64,000 nucleotides of DNA from Okibacterium fritillariae (lineage in GTDB: Bacteria; Actinomycetota; Actinomycetes; Actinomycetales; Microbacteriaceae), in the NCBI RefSeq assembly GCF_900167575.1, contig NZ_FUZP01000001.1:682001-746000 (forward strand), in the 5' to 3' direction. Shown here piece after piece: positions 17,363-25,968 of this stretch. Numbering within the stretch: position 1 is the first letter of the stretch; every line of letters begins with the position of its first letter. The position numbers were made by a program, and so were the translations under genes. The notes under the pieces were generated by a model. That model searched no databases and had not been told where the DNA came from. It saw nothing but the letters and a program-made list of their open reading frames with translations.

Positions 17363-17637
17363 CGGTTCTGGCCTTTCTTCACGGCGACGACGAGCACGAC
17401 GGCTGCGGTTGCCAGTGCTGCTGCGGTGATAATGCCCACTCGTCGCTCCCAGACGATGTCGCGGATGCGCGCGCGCAAGGCATCGGGCGTCAACCGGTCT
17501 TGGATCTCCCGCATCGTCTCGGCGAGCTGGCCGCGCGTTTCGGACAGGGTGAGCGCCAAGACCGCCGGGCTCGATCCTTCGATTGGACGATCGGCGCGAT
17601 CGTTCGGCAGCTGCAAGGGTTCGTCGTGTTCGTTCAT
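17359..17637 (-). CDS. DUF3618 small membrane protein
   Basis: A 92-residue protein. Residues 25-60 carry the DUF3618 signature, TRGQLAETMREIQDRLTPDALRAR in pattern, an amphipathic helical segment. One C-terminal membrane helix (about 70-87, GIITAAALATAAVVLVVAV) is followed by a basic tail. Function unknown; the family is common in actinobacteria beside YihY-type or DUF1469-type membrane proteins. It overlaps the downstream YihY gene start, suggesting coupled translation. Confidence 0.85.
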   Translation of the reverse strand: MNEHDEPLQLPNDRADRPIEGSSPAVLALTLSETRGQLAETMREIQDRLTPDALRARIRDIVWERRVGIITAAALATAAVVLVVAVKKGQNR

Positions 17638-17730
17638 CGTGTATCCATTTCGACGGATTCGCGCGGGTGCGTCAAGGCCTTGACCCGCGTGCAGCGAGCA
17701 TAGGGGAGATGAGCGTCGGAGAGTTAAAGC

Positions 17731-17762
17731 AAGAAGCCCCGGCCGAAAGACCGGGGCTTCTT
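17731..17762. terminator. rho-independent terminator after the cold-shock gene
   Basis: AAGAAGCCCCGG / CCGGGGCTTCTT is a perfect 12-bp stem with an 8-base loop. It lies downstream of the minus-strand cold-shock gene and upstream of DUF3618. Confidence 0.8.
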
Positions 17763-17833
17763 GGGAAGAAGAATCAGAGATCCTTCATTCGGGGGTGTTC
17801 TCGCCGAAGCGCGAACCTGATCCCGAGGGAGAT

Positions 17834-18037
17834 TTAGAGGGGGCGGATGTTCTCAGCCTGGAGACCCTTGGGGCCCTGAGCGGTGTCGAATTCAACCTTC
17901 TGGTTCTCTTCGAGCGAGCGGTAGCCGCTCGAAGCGATGGCGGAGTAGTGCGCGAAGACGTCGGCCGAGCCGTCGTCGGGGGCAATGAATCCGAAGCCCT
18001 TTTCAGCGTTGAACCATTTGACGGTACCAGTGGACAT
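17834..18037 (-). CDS. cold-shock protein (CspA family)
   Basis: A 67-residue single cold-shock domain with [14 protein letters not shown] (RNP1 KGFGFI) and DVFAHYSAI (RNP2-like, with Ala in place of the usual Val). It binds single-stranded RNA/DNA and melts RNA secondary structure at low temperature. Length is standard. AGAGAATGTT precedes the ATG. A long upstream region (over 150 bases before the AT-rich promoter-like stretch) suggests the structured 5' leader usual for these genes. It is divergent from a fatty-acid desaturase, another cold-adaptation gene. Confidence 0.95.
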   Translation of the reverse strand: MSTGTVKWFNAEKGFGFIAPDDGSADVFAHYSAIASSGYRSLEENQKVEFDTAQGPKGLQAENIRPL

Positions 18038-18369
18038 AACATTCTCTTTTCGTGAGGGGACCGGACCCGACTTTCGGGCCCGTTCGTCGCGGTGTTAGTT
18101 AATCGCTCCTGACGAAAAGCTTCTGACTCCGGTGGAGTCGTCCACTTGATATACATATGCGCAACACAACAACTGACACCCCACAGTAGCTCATGAAGCT
18201 CCGACGCAACAAGGTTTCCGTCATATTTCTCAGACCGGCGAAATAGAGCCGACGTTAAGTGACGAATGTGAGGCGAATCATCAGGTGCCGCCCCTATGTT
18301 CGAAATATCTAAGAGCGCACGCTCATTGCATCCGGCTGGGAAGTCGAAAATCAAGACGCCGGAGCCCCT
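18038..18369. promoter_or_regulatory. divergent control region between csp and the desaturase gene
   Basis: This 332-bp gap holds no gene. It is AT-rich relative to its surroundings, contains a small perfect stem (GACTCC-ggt-GGAGTC, 18125-18139) and a TATA-rich segment around 18150-18162 that could give the -10 of the cold-shock gene with a 5' leader of more than 100 bases. Toward the desaturase I see no decisive promoter. Confidence 0.4.
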
Positions 18370-19467
18370 ATGACGCTCAGTAGTACACTCGGACCGGTCC
18401 GCACGACCGTCCCTCGCATCACGTCAGCCCCCAACGTGACGAGCACCTACTCTTCTCTTCTGAAGACAGTGCGTGATGCAGGCCTCCTGCGCCGCACCCG
18501 CGGTTATTACGTTGCCGTCATGGCCGCCCTCACCGTCGCCCTCGCCGGCTGCGTGACCGGGTTCATCCTGCTGGGTGACACCTGGTACCAGTTGCTTATC
18601 GCGGGCGCGCTCGGAATCATCCTCACGCAGTTCGCGTTCCTCGCCCACGAAGCCTCGCACCGCCAGGTGCTCGAGTCGGGCCCCGCCAACGACAAGCTCG
18701 GCCGCTTCCTCGCCGCCGGCGTCGTGGGCATCAGCTACGCCTGGTGGATGACGAAGCACACGCGTCACCACGGCAACCCCAACCAGGTCGGCAAAGACCC
18801 CGACATCGAGAAAGACACCATCTCCTTCCAGGAGAAGGACGCCGCCGAGCGCACGGGCTTCCTCGCCCTCATCACCCGCAAACAGGGTTACCTCTTCTTC
18901 CCCCTTCTCACGCTCGAGGGCTTGAACCTGCACGGTCGCTCGCTGCAGACGCTCTTCGCCAAGGGCAAGGTCGAGGGCCGGTTCATCGAGCTGGGTCTCA
19001 TCACCTTCCGCATGCTGGCCTACATCGCCGTGATCTTCTGGGCGCTGCCGCTCGGCATGGCGTTCGCCTTCATCGGCGTGCAGATGGCCGTCTTCGGTGT
19101 CTACATGGGTGCCTCGTTCGCCCCGAACCACAAGGGAATGCCGCAGATCGCCGAGGGCGTCAAGCTCGACTTCTTGCGCAAGCAGGTCCTCACCTCGCGC
19201 AACATCAAGGGCGGCGCCGGCATGAACATCTTCATGGGCGGCCTCAACTTCCAGATCGAGCACCACCTGTTCCCCAACATGCCGCGTCCGCACCTCGCTG
19301 CCGCCCGCGCCATCGTCAAGGAGCACTGCCGCGATCAGGACATCCTCTACACCGAGACGACGCTGACGCGTTCCTACGCCATCGTCATCGACTACCTGAA
19401 CCGAGTCGGCCTCTCGGCTCGCGACCCGTTCGACTGCCCGGCAGCCCAGCGGTTCCGCCGCCGCTAG
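18370..19467 (+). CDS. membrane fatty-acid desaturase
   Basis: A 365-residue di-iron membrane desaturase. All three histidine boxes are present: HEASH (about residue 97), HTRHH (about 131) and QIEHH (about 297). The Gln-type third box is typical of acyl-lipid or front-end-like desaturases. Four to six hydrophobic helices surround them. It introduces double bases into membrane fatty acyl chains, raising fluidity in the cold, which fits its position opposite a cold-shock gene. Electron donors are likely ferredoxin or a flavoprotein reductase; an FprA-type reductase lies at 50607. It ends at a terminator hairpin. Confidence 0.93.
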   Translation: MTLSSTLGPVRTTVPRITSAPNVTSTYSSLLKTVRDAGLLRRTRGYYVAVMAALTVALAGCVTGFILLGDTWYQLLIAGALGIILTQFAFLAHEASHRQVLESGPANDKLGRFLAAGVVGISYAWWMTKHTRHHGNPNQVGKDPDIEKDTISFQEKDAAERTGFLALITRKQGYLFFPLLTLEGLNLHGRSLQTLFAKGKVEGRFIELGLITFRMLAYIAVIFWALPLGMAFAFIGVQMAVFGVYMGASFAPNHKGMPQIAEGVKLDFLRKQVLTSRNIKGGAGMNIFMGGLNFQIEHHLFPNMPRPHLAAARAIVKEHCRDQDILYTETTLTRSYAIVIDYLNRVGLSARDPFDCPAAQRFRRR

Positions 19468-19491
19468 ACCCGACGCACCAGACATCACAGC

Positions 19492-19522
19492 GAATGCCGC
19501 ACGGAATACCCGTGCGGCATTC
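19492..19522 (+). terminator. rho-independent terminator after the desaturase gene
   Basis: GAATGCCGCACGG / CCGTGCGGCATTC is a perfect 13-bp stem with a 5-base loop, 25 bases after the stop. Confidence 0.75.
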
Positions 19523-19537
19523 GTCGTTCCACCGGTC

Positions 19538-19795
19538 ATGAAGCTCACCCTGTTCACGAGCGCCTTCTGCGCGCCGTGCCATGCCGCCCGGGCGACGGTG
19601 GCCCAGGCGCAGGAGCTCGTGCCGGGGCTCGAGGTCACGGAGCTCGACGTGGCGGCGCACACCGCCGAGGCCGAGGCCGCCGACATCCGCTCGACGCCGA
19701 CGCTCGTCATCGAGGGCGACGCCGGGAGTTTCCGCGCCGCGGGAGCACCCTCGCTGAATCAGCTCCTCCGAGCCCTCGCGAGCGTCAGCGCCTAG
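19538..19795 (+). CDS. small thioredoxin-fold protein (CxxC)
   Basis: An 85-residue thioredoxin-like protein with the redox motif FCAPC at residues 10-14 and the cis-Pro segment STPTLVI near residue 53. It lacks the extra helices of full thioredoxin and resembles short thioredoxin/glutaredoxin-like proteins acting in cytoplasmic disulfide reduction. It starts immediately after the desaturase terminator and is convergent with the photolyase gene. Its partner is unknown. Confidence 0.85.
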   Translation: MKLTLFTSAFCAPCHAARATVAQAQELVPGLEVTELDVAAHTAEAEAADIRSTPTLVIEGDAGSFRAAGAPSLNQLLRALASVSA

Positions 19796-19822
19796 CTGCT
19801 CATCGACACCGGCACCTCGGGG

Positions 19823-21220
19823 CTAGTCGCCCTGCGCCTCGGCGCGCGCGTGCTTCACGACGTCATAGGCGGCGAGAGCGGCCTGCCGAGTGGACGCCAG
19901 GTCGACGAGGGGCTCCGGGTAATCGTCGGTGCCATACTCGGGCACCCAGCGCCGGATGTAGTCACCGTGAGGGTCGAACTTCTTCGCCTGCAGTTCGGGG
20001 TTGAAGACGCGGAAGTACGGGGTCGCATCGGCGCCCGAGCCGGCCACCCACTGCCAGTTGAACGGGTTGTTCGCCGGGTCGGCGTCGACGAGGGTGTCCC
20101 AGAACCATTGCTCGCCGAGGCGCCAGTCGATCAACAGGTTCTTGATCAAGAAGGATGCGGTCACCATCCGCACCCGGTTGTGCATGGTGCCCGTGTGCCA
20201 CAACTCACGCATGCCCGCGTCGACGAGGGGAATGCCCGTTCGCCCCTGTTGCCAGGCCTGCAGCGCACTCTCGTCGAGGTCGGGCCAGGGGAACGCGTCG
20301 AATTCCGCGCGCCAATTATCGGTCGCCAATCGCGGGAAGTGGTAGAGAACGTGATGCGTGAATTCGCGCCACCCCACCTCGCGCAGGAAGCTCCCGACGG
20401 CGTCGGCGTTGCGGCGGTCACGTGCCTGATTGGCGGTCGCCCAGATCTGGTGCGGGCTGATTTCGCCCCAGCGCAGGTGCGGCGAGAGCCCGGACGTCAC
20501 GCTCTCGCCCGGGCGGTCGCGACCATCCACATAGTCGACGACATCGTCGGCGAGGAAGGCGTGCAGCTTGTCGTGGGCATCCTTCTCGCCGGGCACGCAG
20601 TTCTCGCGCAGGCCGCCAGCCCAATCCGGATGCTTGGGCAACAGGCCCCAGTCGTCGAGCGCGTCGCCGGAACCGCTGCCGGCCCCCTCGAAGCCGTCGA
20701 TGGTCTTCGGGCGGGCGAGCGGATGCCGCGGCGGATCCTCCTGCAGACGCTTCTGCACCGAGCGCCAGAACGGTGTGAAAACCGCATAGGGCCCGCCCGA
20801 ACCGGTTTGCATGGTCCACGGCTCGACGAGCAGCGCGGCGTCGAAGCTGCTCACCTCGAGTCCTTCCTCGCGGAGTCGCGTCTTGAGCCGTGCATCGACA
20901 TCGCGCGCGGCGCCGTAGCGGCGGTTCCAGACGACGGCGTCCGCCCCCGTCTCGGCGACGACCGCGGGAACGACGTCTTCGGCTGGCCCACGTCGCAGCT
21001 GCAACGAGGCGCCCGCCTCCGTGAGGTCGGCGCCGAGCGCGGTCAGGCTCCCGTGCAGCCACCATTTCGCCGCACCGCCGAGCGCTCGCACCTCGTCGCT
21101 GTCCTCGTCGAGAACGTAGAGGCACAGCACGGGCTTCCCGCTGTCGACGGCGTGCCGCAGGGCCGGGTTGTCGGCCATCCGCAGGTCGTCGCGGAACCAG
21201 ACGATGATGGGTGCAGTCAT
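19823..21220 (-). CDS. phrB: deoxyribodipyrimidine photo-lyase
   Basis: A 465-residue class I CPD photolyase/cryptochrome-family protein. The N-terminal Rossmann domain (IIVWFRDDLRMADNPAL) would bind the antenna cofactor. The C-terminal FAD domain contains WGEISPHQIW, REVGWREFTHHVL, the conserved GIPLVDAGMRELWHTG and the tryptophan-rich PANNPFNWQWVAGSGAD, with NxxxR in MHNRVRM. It uses blue light to split pyrimidine dimers. Length is typical. The ATG is six bases after TAGGGT. It is probably monocistronic. Confidence 0.95.
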   Translation of the reverse strand: MTAPIIVWFRDDLRMADNPALRHAVDSGKPVLCLYVLDEDSDEVRALGGAAKWWLHGSLTALGADLTEAGASLQLRRGPAEDVVPAVVAETGADAVVWNRRYGAARDVDARLKTRLREEGLEVSSFDAALLVEPWTMQTGSGGPYAVFTPFWRSVQKRLQEDPPRHPLARPKTIDGFEGAGSGSGDALDDWGLLPKHPDWAGGLRENCVPGEKDAHDKLHAFLADDVVDYVDGRDRPGESVTSGLSPHLRWGEISPHQIWATANQARDRRNADAVGSFLREVGWREFTHHVLYHFPRLATDNWRAEFDAFPWPDLDESALQAWQQGRTGIPLVDAGMRELWHTGTMHNRVRMVTASFLIKNLLIDWRLGEQWFWDTLVDADPANNPFNWQWVAGSGADATPYFRVFNPELQAKKFDPHGDYIRRWVPEYGTDDYPEPLVDLASTRQAALAAYDVVKHARAEAQGD

Positions 21221-21226
21221 CCCCTC

Positions 21227-21232
21227 ACCCTA
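21227..21232 (-). promoter_or_regulatory. -10 hexamer TAGGGT, leaderless promoter of the photolyase gene
   Basis: Six bases separate the hexamer from the ATG at 21220. Confidence 0.55.
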
Positions 21233-21335
21233 TGCAGGCGGATGCGTCGACGAGAGGCCTTGCGCCCCGCTCGCGTTTTTGCTGCCACCCCACGGTGCCG
21301 CATGCAGCGTGCCGGCAGTGGGCGGGCACGTTGTT

Positions 21336-21833
21336 CTACGCGGTGTTGCGCGCTTCGGCCTGTTCGAACGCGGAACCCGGGCAGGCACCCTCGTCGGGGT
21401 CGCTGTCGGGGCAGCGCAGCTTGTCGGTGAGAGCCGCCAGCTGACGCAACTCGTCGGGCGTGAGCGCCTCGGACATGATGCTGTCGATCGTGCGCATATG
21501 CGTGACCGCCACCGCGCGGTAGTGATCGAAGCCCTCGTCGGTGATGCGCACGATCGTGCCGCGGCGGTCGTGGGTATCGGGCAGCTTCTCGACCAGGCCG
21601 CGCGCGACCAGCCGATCGACGAGGCGCGAGACGCTCGGCTGGCTGAGCAGCACGAGCTGATTGATGTCGCGCAGGCGGGCGCTGCGGTCGGGCTGCTGCG
21701 ACAGGTTGAACAAGACGTCGTACTCGTTGAGCGAGAGATCGTGCGAGGGGAAGTCCGCCGACAGCGCGCGCATGACCCCCACCTGGGCTCGGAAAAGCGA
21801 TTCCCAGGCGGTGACAGCTAGTCGCTGAGACAT
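21336..21833 (-). CDS. MarR-family transcriptional regulator
   Basis: A 165-residue winged-helix regulator. The core contains DLSLNEYDVLFNLSQQ, the recognition helix region LSQPSVSRLVDRLVARG and the wing PDTHDRRGTIVRITDEG, flanked by dimerisation helices. The C-terminal 20 residues contain two Cys that could be redox-active (RCPDSDPDEGACPGSAF), as in some thiol-sensing MarR proteins; this is inference. I chose the ATG at 21833 because AAAGGA lies nine bases upstream. A 15-bp palindrome lies 28 bases before the start. Confidence 0.9.
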   Translation of the reverse strand: MSQRLAVTAWESLFRAQVGVMRALSADFPSHDLSLNEYDVLFNLSQQPDRSARLRDINQLVLLSQPSVSRLVDRLVARGLVEKLPDTHDRRGTIVRITDEGFDHYRAVAVTHMRTIDSIMSEALTPDELRQLAALTDKLRCPDSDPDEGACPGSAFEQAEARNTA

Positions 21834-21860
21834 CCGCTCGTCCTTTCGGTCGTGCACTGG

Positions 21861-21875
21861 TCCTGTGAGACAGGA
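21861..21875. promoter_or_regulatory. candidate MarR operator
   Basis: TCCTGT-gag-ACAGGA is a perfect 15-bp inverted repeat, 28 bases upstream of the MarR start codon. Confidence 0.45.
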
Positions 21876-21927
21876 GGGAGAAGTCGAACCGGCGAAGCAC
21901 GTGTGGCCGGCCGACCAGAATTCGAGC

Positions 21928-22209
21928 CTACTTCTTTCCGGTGGTGGGCCGCGGCCCGCTTGCGGGGGCTACGAGAGCCCGGTAGAGCAACACCATGCCG
22001 AGGAAGGCGAGGACGAGTCCGATGATGACGCCCCCGATTCCCACGGCGATGAGCCAAGCCGGGCCCTGAACGGCCCCGATGAGCACCGCGACGATGCCGC
22101 CGGCGGTGAGGAGCATGCCGAAACCGAACGTGAGGATGCCGACGAGAAGACGTGGGCGGGATGCGCGTGTCGCGGGCTGGGCGTGTGCCGACCCGGTGTC
22201 GTTACTCAT
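21928..22209 (-). CDS. small two-helix membrane protein
   Basis: A 93-residue protein of unknown family. Two hydrophobic helices (about residues 21-44 and 50-78, rich in Gly, Val, Leu) are connected by a short loop. The N-terminus is polar and the tail basic (TTGKK). The ATG is six bases after TAGCCT on the minus strand, consistent with a leaderless message. It lies upstream of the MarR gene in the same orientation with a 94-base gap. Confidence 0.7.
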   Translation of the reverse strand: MSNDTGSAHAQPATRASRPRLLVGILTFGFGMLLTAGGIVAVLIGAVQGPAWLIAVGIGGVIIGLVLAFLGMVLLYRALVAPASGPRPTTGKK

Positions 22210-22215
22210 GGTTTC

Positions 22216-22221
22216 AGGCTA
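22216..22221 (-). promoter_or_regulatory. -10 hexamer TAGCCT, leaderless promoter of the two-helix protein gene
   Basis: Six bases lie between the hexamer and the ATG at 22209. Confidence 0.5.
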
Positions 22222-22240
22222 ACGCCGCCCAGACATGACT

Positions 22241-22274
22241 GAAGGCCGGTCGTAGAGGCTTACGACCGGCCTTC
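22241..22274. terminator. terminator hairpin after the winged-helix regulator
   Basis: GAAGGCCGGTCGTA / TACGACCGGCCTTC is a perfect 14-bp stem with a 6-base loop. It lies downstream of the minus-strand winged-helix regulator. Confidence 0.7.
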
Positions 22275-22427
22275 TCCCTTGCACCAAGAGTGTCCTGCAA
22301 TCACATTTGCGTAGCTGCCACAGCAAAACAACTAACGCTCTACGAATATATAACGGACAGGTAACGACCGCTAGTTATCAAACCGTTATTTTCGCTGAGA
22401 GTTTGCCTCGCCAGCCTTGGATTCCGC

Positions 22428-23201
22428 TTAGAACAGGTCGGGCGACGGCGTGGATGCGTGGCGAATGGAGACGTCAGCGTGGCGGTCGAAGCGGTAGCCC
22501 ACCCCGCGCACCGTGCGGACGATGTCCTCGTAGCGGTCGAGCTTCGCGCGCAGCCGACGGATGTGCACGTCGATCGTGCGCTCGTTCGGGGCGTCTTCGT
22601 CGTCGCCGGCCTGCCAGAGGGCCGTGATCAGCTCGGCGCGTTCGATCGTGCGGCCTTCGCGCAGCACGAGATACTGCAGCAGCTCGAACTCCTTGTAGGT
22701 GAGCCCGACCGACTCGTTGTCGAGGATCAGACGCTTGCGCGAGATATCGATGACGACACCGGATGCGGCACGGTCGAGGTCTTCTTCGACGGGAACGTCG
22801 CGGCGCTTGGCCAAAGCCGAGGGCTCTTGCAGCGCCAGGCGGACGACGTCCACGTCGCGGCCGCCGGCTCCCTCGGGCGCCAGGGCGACGGAGGCGTAGC
22901 TCTCGGCACCCGGGGCCAGCTCGCCGAGGAGGTTCTTCACGGCTTCGACGATCTGGCCGAGGCTCGTGCCGGCCGCAAGGGCCTTGGCCTCGTCGAGCCC
23001 GACGTAGAGGGCGAAGCCGCGGGCCTCTGTACCGTTCGGCACGGCGCGGAGGCGACCTGTCGTGGCGACAGCGGCGGCGGACTGTGACGCGGGAGCGCCG
23101 GTGGCCGGGGCGGGAGCGGCGACGGGAGCGACCTGCGCAGGAGCGGCTTGCACGGGCGCGGCCTGGCGGGGGAGCGTTGCGGGAACGGTGGCGAGAGACA
23201 T
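22428..23201 (-). CDS. OmpR-type winged-helix regulator without a receiver domain
   Basis: A 257-residue protein. The C-terminal 100 residues form an OmpR/PhoB effector domain (VGLTYKEFELLQYLVLREGR, then RTIDVHIRRLRAKL and VRTVRGVGYRFD). The N-terminal half is not a response-regulator receiver: residues 1-50 are Ala/Pro/Gln-rich and residues 60-125 form a small alpha/beta segment (ALYVGLDEAKALAAG...) with no phospho-acceptor Asp pattern. It probably binds DNA without two-component phosphorylation. No histidine kinase is adjacent. Regulation and targets are unknown. Confidence 0.85.
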   Translation of the reverse strand: MSLATVPATLPRQAAPVQAAPAQVAPVAAPAPATGAPASQSAAAVATTGRLRAVPNGTEARGFALYVGLDEAKALAAGTSLGQIVEAVKNLLGELAPGAESYASVALAPEGAGGRDVDVVRLALQEPSALAKRRDVPVEEDLDRAASGVVIDISRKRLILDNESVGLTYKEFELLQYLVLREGRTIERAELITALWQAGDDEDAPNERTIDVHIRRLRAKLDRYEDIVRTVRGVGYRFDRHADVSIRHASTPSPDLF

Positions 23202-23760
23202 GGGGAGATCCTTCGATGATGATGCGAAGAGAACCCTGGGGAGGCCCGGTCAGGAAGGGGCCTCAGTGAATGAGGGTTCGGATGTGGTGCCGGTGGAGGC
23301 GAGATTCGGATGCAGGATGCGGCATCCGTGAGACGTTGCGCGGGAGCGGGGCAAGAAGCCCGATCAACTCAGAACGGCGGGTGCGGGTGGCACCGGTGCG
23401 AAAAGCAGTGCGTTCTACGCTGTGTCTCGGCGAGGGGTCGTCAGATTAGCGACACATTCGACAACACATGACTGCGCTGCTGCCGGCCATCATCATGCCG
23501 GCACTCCCAAGAGCCTCACGGGAGGTCAGGGGGCGTGCAATTTCAGTCATGCGTTGATTCAACCCGAAGGTGTCGCATTGTGTCAAGTCATGACCGATTG
23601 TGGCGATTAGTTGCGCTGGGCGAAAGATCGTTGCGTGGCACACCGACGCACGGCATGTCGTCGCGTGGTGCGACGCATCCCGCTGCCTCGCTACTCCGCT
23701 ACTCCGGTTCCGCAGGGCGGATGTGAGTCCGGGGCTCACGACAGAGGTCACCCCCGAACG
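23202..23760. other. long non-coding region upstream of the winged-helix regulator
   Basis: About 560 bp with no gene I can support on either strand; the small open frames lack ribosome sites and natural composition. It contains a GGATGC/GCATCC inverted repeat at about 23310-23330. The length suggests a long 5' leader or control region for the regulator, but I see no known riboswitch or RNA gene. Confidence 0.4.
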
Positions 23761-23799
23761 CCGAGAGGCGCCATCCGCAGATCGGATGACGCCTCTCGG
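23761..23799. terminator. terminator hairpin after upp
   Basis: CCGAGAGGCG-(C)CATCCG / CGGATG-A-CGCCTCTCGG forms a long stem with a short loop, 37 bases after the upp stop. Confidence 0.65.
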
Positions 23800-23835
23800 G
23801 CAAAGCCAGGTGCGGCACGAAGCCGCGCTCGTGGG

Positions 23836-24468
23836 TTAGACGAGGCCGTAGAGGCGGTCGCCCGCATCGCCGAGCCCGGGCACGATGTAGCCGTTCTCGT
23901 CGAGACGCTCGTCCATTGCGCCGAGAACGATCGTGACGTCGCGGCCCTCGGTCGCCTTCTCGAGCGCGGCGATGCCCTCGGGGGCGGCGAGCAGGCAGAT
24001 GGCCGTCACGTCGACGGCACCGCGCTGGAACAGGAAGTCGATGGCCGCACCGAGCGAGCCACCTGTGGCCAGCATGGGGTCGAGCACGAAGCACTGACGA
24101 TCGCTCAGATCGTCGGGCAGACGCTCGGCATAGGTCGTGGGTTCGAGCGTCTCTTCGTTGCGAACCATGCCGAGGAAACCGACCTCGGCGGTGGGAAGGA
24201 GCTTGACCATACCCTCGAGCATTCCAAGGCCCGCGCGCAGGATCGGGACGACCAGGGGGCGGGGCTGGCTGATGGCGAGACCCGTCGTGGTGGTCACGGG
24301 CGTCTTCACCTCGACCTCTTCGACGCGCACGCCGCGGGTGGCCTCATAGGCCAGCAGGGTGACGAGTTCTTCGGTCAGCGCGCGGAAAACCGGCGACGGC
24401 GTGTTCTCGTCACGGAGCACCGTGAGCTTGTGGGTGATCAGGGGGTGGTCGGCTACGTGCACTCGCAT
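23836..24468 (-). CDS. upp: uracil phosphoribosyltransferase
   Basis: A 210-residue type I PRTase that converts uracil and PRPP to UMP in pyrimidine salvage. The start [15 protein letters not shown] is characteristic of the enzyme. The PRPP-binding loop is [17 protein letters not shown] (about residues 126-142), and the uracil-binding [15 protein letters not shown] lies at the C-terminus. The ATG at 24468 is chosen for family similarity and for the TAGATT hexamer seven bases upstream. It is divergent from tadA with a 38-base gap. Confidence 0.97.
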   Translation of the reverse strand: MRVHVADHPLITHKLTVLRDENTPSPVFRALTEELVTLLAYEATRGVRVEEVEVKTPVTTTTGLAISQPRPLVVPILRAGLGMLEGMVKLLPTAEVGFLGMVRNEETLEPTTYAERLPDDLSDRQCFVLDPMLATGGSLGAAIDFLFQRGAVDVTAICLLAAPEGIAALEKATEGRDVTIVLGAMDERLDENGYIVPGLGDAGDRLYGLV

Positions 24469-24475
24469 AGGCTTC

Positions 24476-24481
24476 AATCTA
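24476..24481 (-). promoter_or_regulatory. -10 hexamer TAGATT, leaderless promoter of upp
   Basis: Seven bases lie between the hexamer and the upp ATG. Confidence 0.5.
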
Positions 24482-24506
24482 TCCGTTCTCGGGAAGGACA
24501 GTCGAC

Positions 24507-24971
24507 GTGCCACCACAAGTGCCGGACCACTACCGACGCTGGATGCTCGACGCGCTCGCCCTGAGCACGCGCACGTCCGAGTCCGGCGACGTTCCCGTCG
24601 GGGCGCTCCTGTTCGATGGCGACGGCGCCCTCATCGCGACCGGGATCAACGAACGAGAGTTGCTGCACGACCCCACCGGGCACGCCGAGATCGTGGCGAT
24701 GCGGCGGGCGGCCGCCGCGAGACAGGACTGGCACCTGGCCGATTGCACTCTCGTCGTGACGCTCGAACCTTGCATCATGTGCGCGGGCGCCATCGTGGCC
24801 GCGCGCGTCGGCACCGTGGTGTTCGGCGCCTGGGATGACAAGGCCGGCGGCGCGGGGTCGGTGTACGACATCCTGCGCGATCGGCGCCTGAATCATCGCG
24901 TCGAGGTCTATGCCGGCGTCGAGGCCGAGGCGTGTGGCCGGGTACTCACGGCGTTCTTCCGCGAGAAGTAG
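24507..24971 (+). CDS. tadA: tRNA-specific adenosine deaminase
   Basis: A 154-residue zinc deaminase. GHAEIVAM (about residues 52-59) supplies the zinc-ligand His and proton-shuttling Glu. [10 protein letters not shown] (about 86-95) supplies the two Cys ligands. It converts A34 to inosine in tRNA-Arg(ACG), a substrate encoded at 11561 in this window. The GTG start follows GGAAGGA by ten bases. Length is standard for bacterial TadA. Confidence 0.95.
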   Translation: MPPQVPDHYRRWMLDALALSTRTSESGDVPVGALLFDGDGALIATGINERELLHDPTGHAEIVAMRRAAAARQDWHLADCTLVVTLEPCIMCAGAIVAARVGTVVFGAWDDKAGGAGSVYDILRDRRLNHRVEVYAGVEAEACGRVLTAFFREK

Positions 24972-24983
24972 CGACGCGGTGGG

Positions 24984-25943
24984 TCAGTGCTTCGGCTCGA
25001 CCGCGCCCGCGGAGTTCTTCAGGGCCGCCTTCTCGGCGCTGAAGACATCCGGTTCGAGGTAGATGACGCGGGCGACCGGCACGGCGGCACGGATGCGTGC
25101 CTCGACGTCGTCGATGGCCTCGGCCACCGTTCCGAGCGGGCGGTCGGCGTCGAACGCGATCTTGGCCGCGACGAGCAACTCGTCCGGGCCGAGGTAGAGC
25201 GTCTTCATGTGGATGAGCGAGTGGATGGCCGGGCTGGAGGTGATGGCGGCGGCGATGGCTCGAGCATCCCCGTCGTTGGCGCCCTCGCCCACCAGCAGGC
25301 TCTTGGTCTCGATGCCGAGGATGACGGCCACCGCGATCAGCAGCACGCCGATCGCGAGCGTGCCGATGGCGTCCCACATGCCGTCGCCGGTGAGAACCGT
25401 GAGGCCGACGCCGAAGAGGGCCAGCACGAGTCCGAGCAGGGCGGCGACGTCTTCGAGCAGCACGACGGGCAGCTCGGGTGCCTTGGCGTGGCGGATGAAC
25501 TTGGCCCACGACTCCTTGCCGCGCACGTGGTTCGACTCCTTGACCGCCGTGCGGAGCGAGAAACTCTCGAGGCCGATGGCGATCAACAGCACGAGAACGG
25601 GAATCCACCAGTTCTCGAGCGGGTGCGGATCGTGCAGCTTCTCGTAGCCCTCGTAGAGCGAGAACACCCCGCCGACGCTGAAGAGAATGATGGCGACGAC
25701 GAAGGCGTAGACGTAGCGCTCGCGGCCATAGCCAAAAGGATGCTCGCTATCGGCGCGTTTCTTGGCCTTGCGACCGCCGAGCAGCAGCAGAAGCTGGTTG
25801 CCCGAGTCGGCGAGCGAGTGCACACCCTCGGCCAGCATCGACGACGAACCCGAGAGGGCCCACGCGATGAACTTGGTCACCGCGATGCCCAGGTTCGCGC
25901 TGAATGCCGCGATGATCGCCTTGTTGCCGCCAGATGCGCTCAC
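24984..25943 (-). CDS. cation diffusion facilitator (CDF) transporter, second copy
   Basis: A 319-residue divalent metal exporter with the helix II signature SSSMLAEGVHSLADSGNQ and helix V EDVAALLGLVLALFG. A cytoplasmic C-terminal domain of about 90 residues follows. It is related to, but clearly distinct from, the CDF protein at 5407, having its own GYGRERYVYAFV and ESNHVRGKESW regions. I chose the GTG at 25943 because AAAGGGGA lies just upstream and the extended frame has no family similarity. It is downstream of the BadF-type kinase gene on the same strand with a 25-base gap. Confidence 0.92.
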   Translation of the reverse strand: MSASGGNKAIIAAFSANLGIAVTKFIAWALSGSSSMLAEGVHSLADSGNQLLLLLGGRKAKKRADSEHPFGYGRERYVYAFVVAIILFSVGGVFSLYEGYEKLHDPHPLENWWIPVLVLLIAIGLESFSLRTAVKESNHVRGKESWAKFIRHAKAPELPVVLLEDVAALLGLVLALFGVGLTVLTGDGMWDAIGTLAIGVLLIAVAVILGIETKSLLVGEGANDGDARAIAAAITSSPAIHSLIHMKTLYLGPDELLVAAKIAFDADRPLGTVAEAIDDVEARIRAAVPVARVIYLEPDVFSAEKAALKNSAGAVEPKH

Positions 25944-25968
25944 AGATGTCCCCTTTGCCGGAATGGAT

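Noticed and set aside
23446-23751. Small protein gene on the minus strand in the long gap
   Set aside because: No ribosome site or leaderless hexamer, odd composition rich in Arg/Cys/His, and no domain.
23202-23835. SRP RNA or other structural RNA gene
   Set aside because: The conserved SRP core around GGAAGCAGC is absent and no long extended stem was found apart from the upp terminator.
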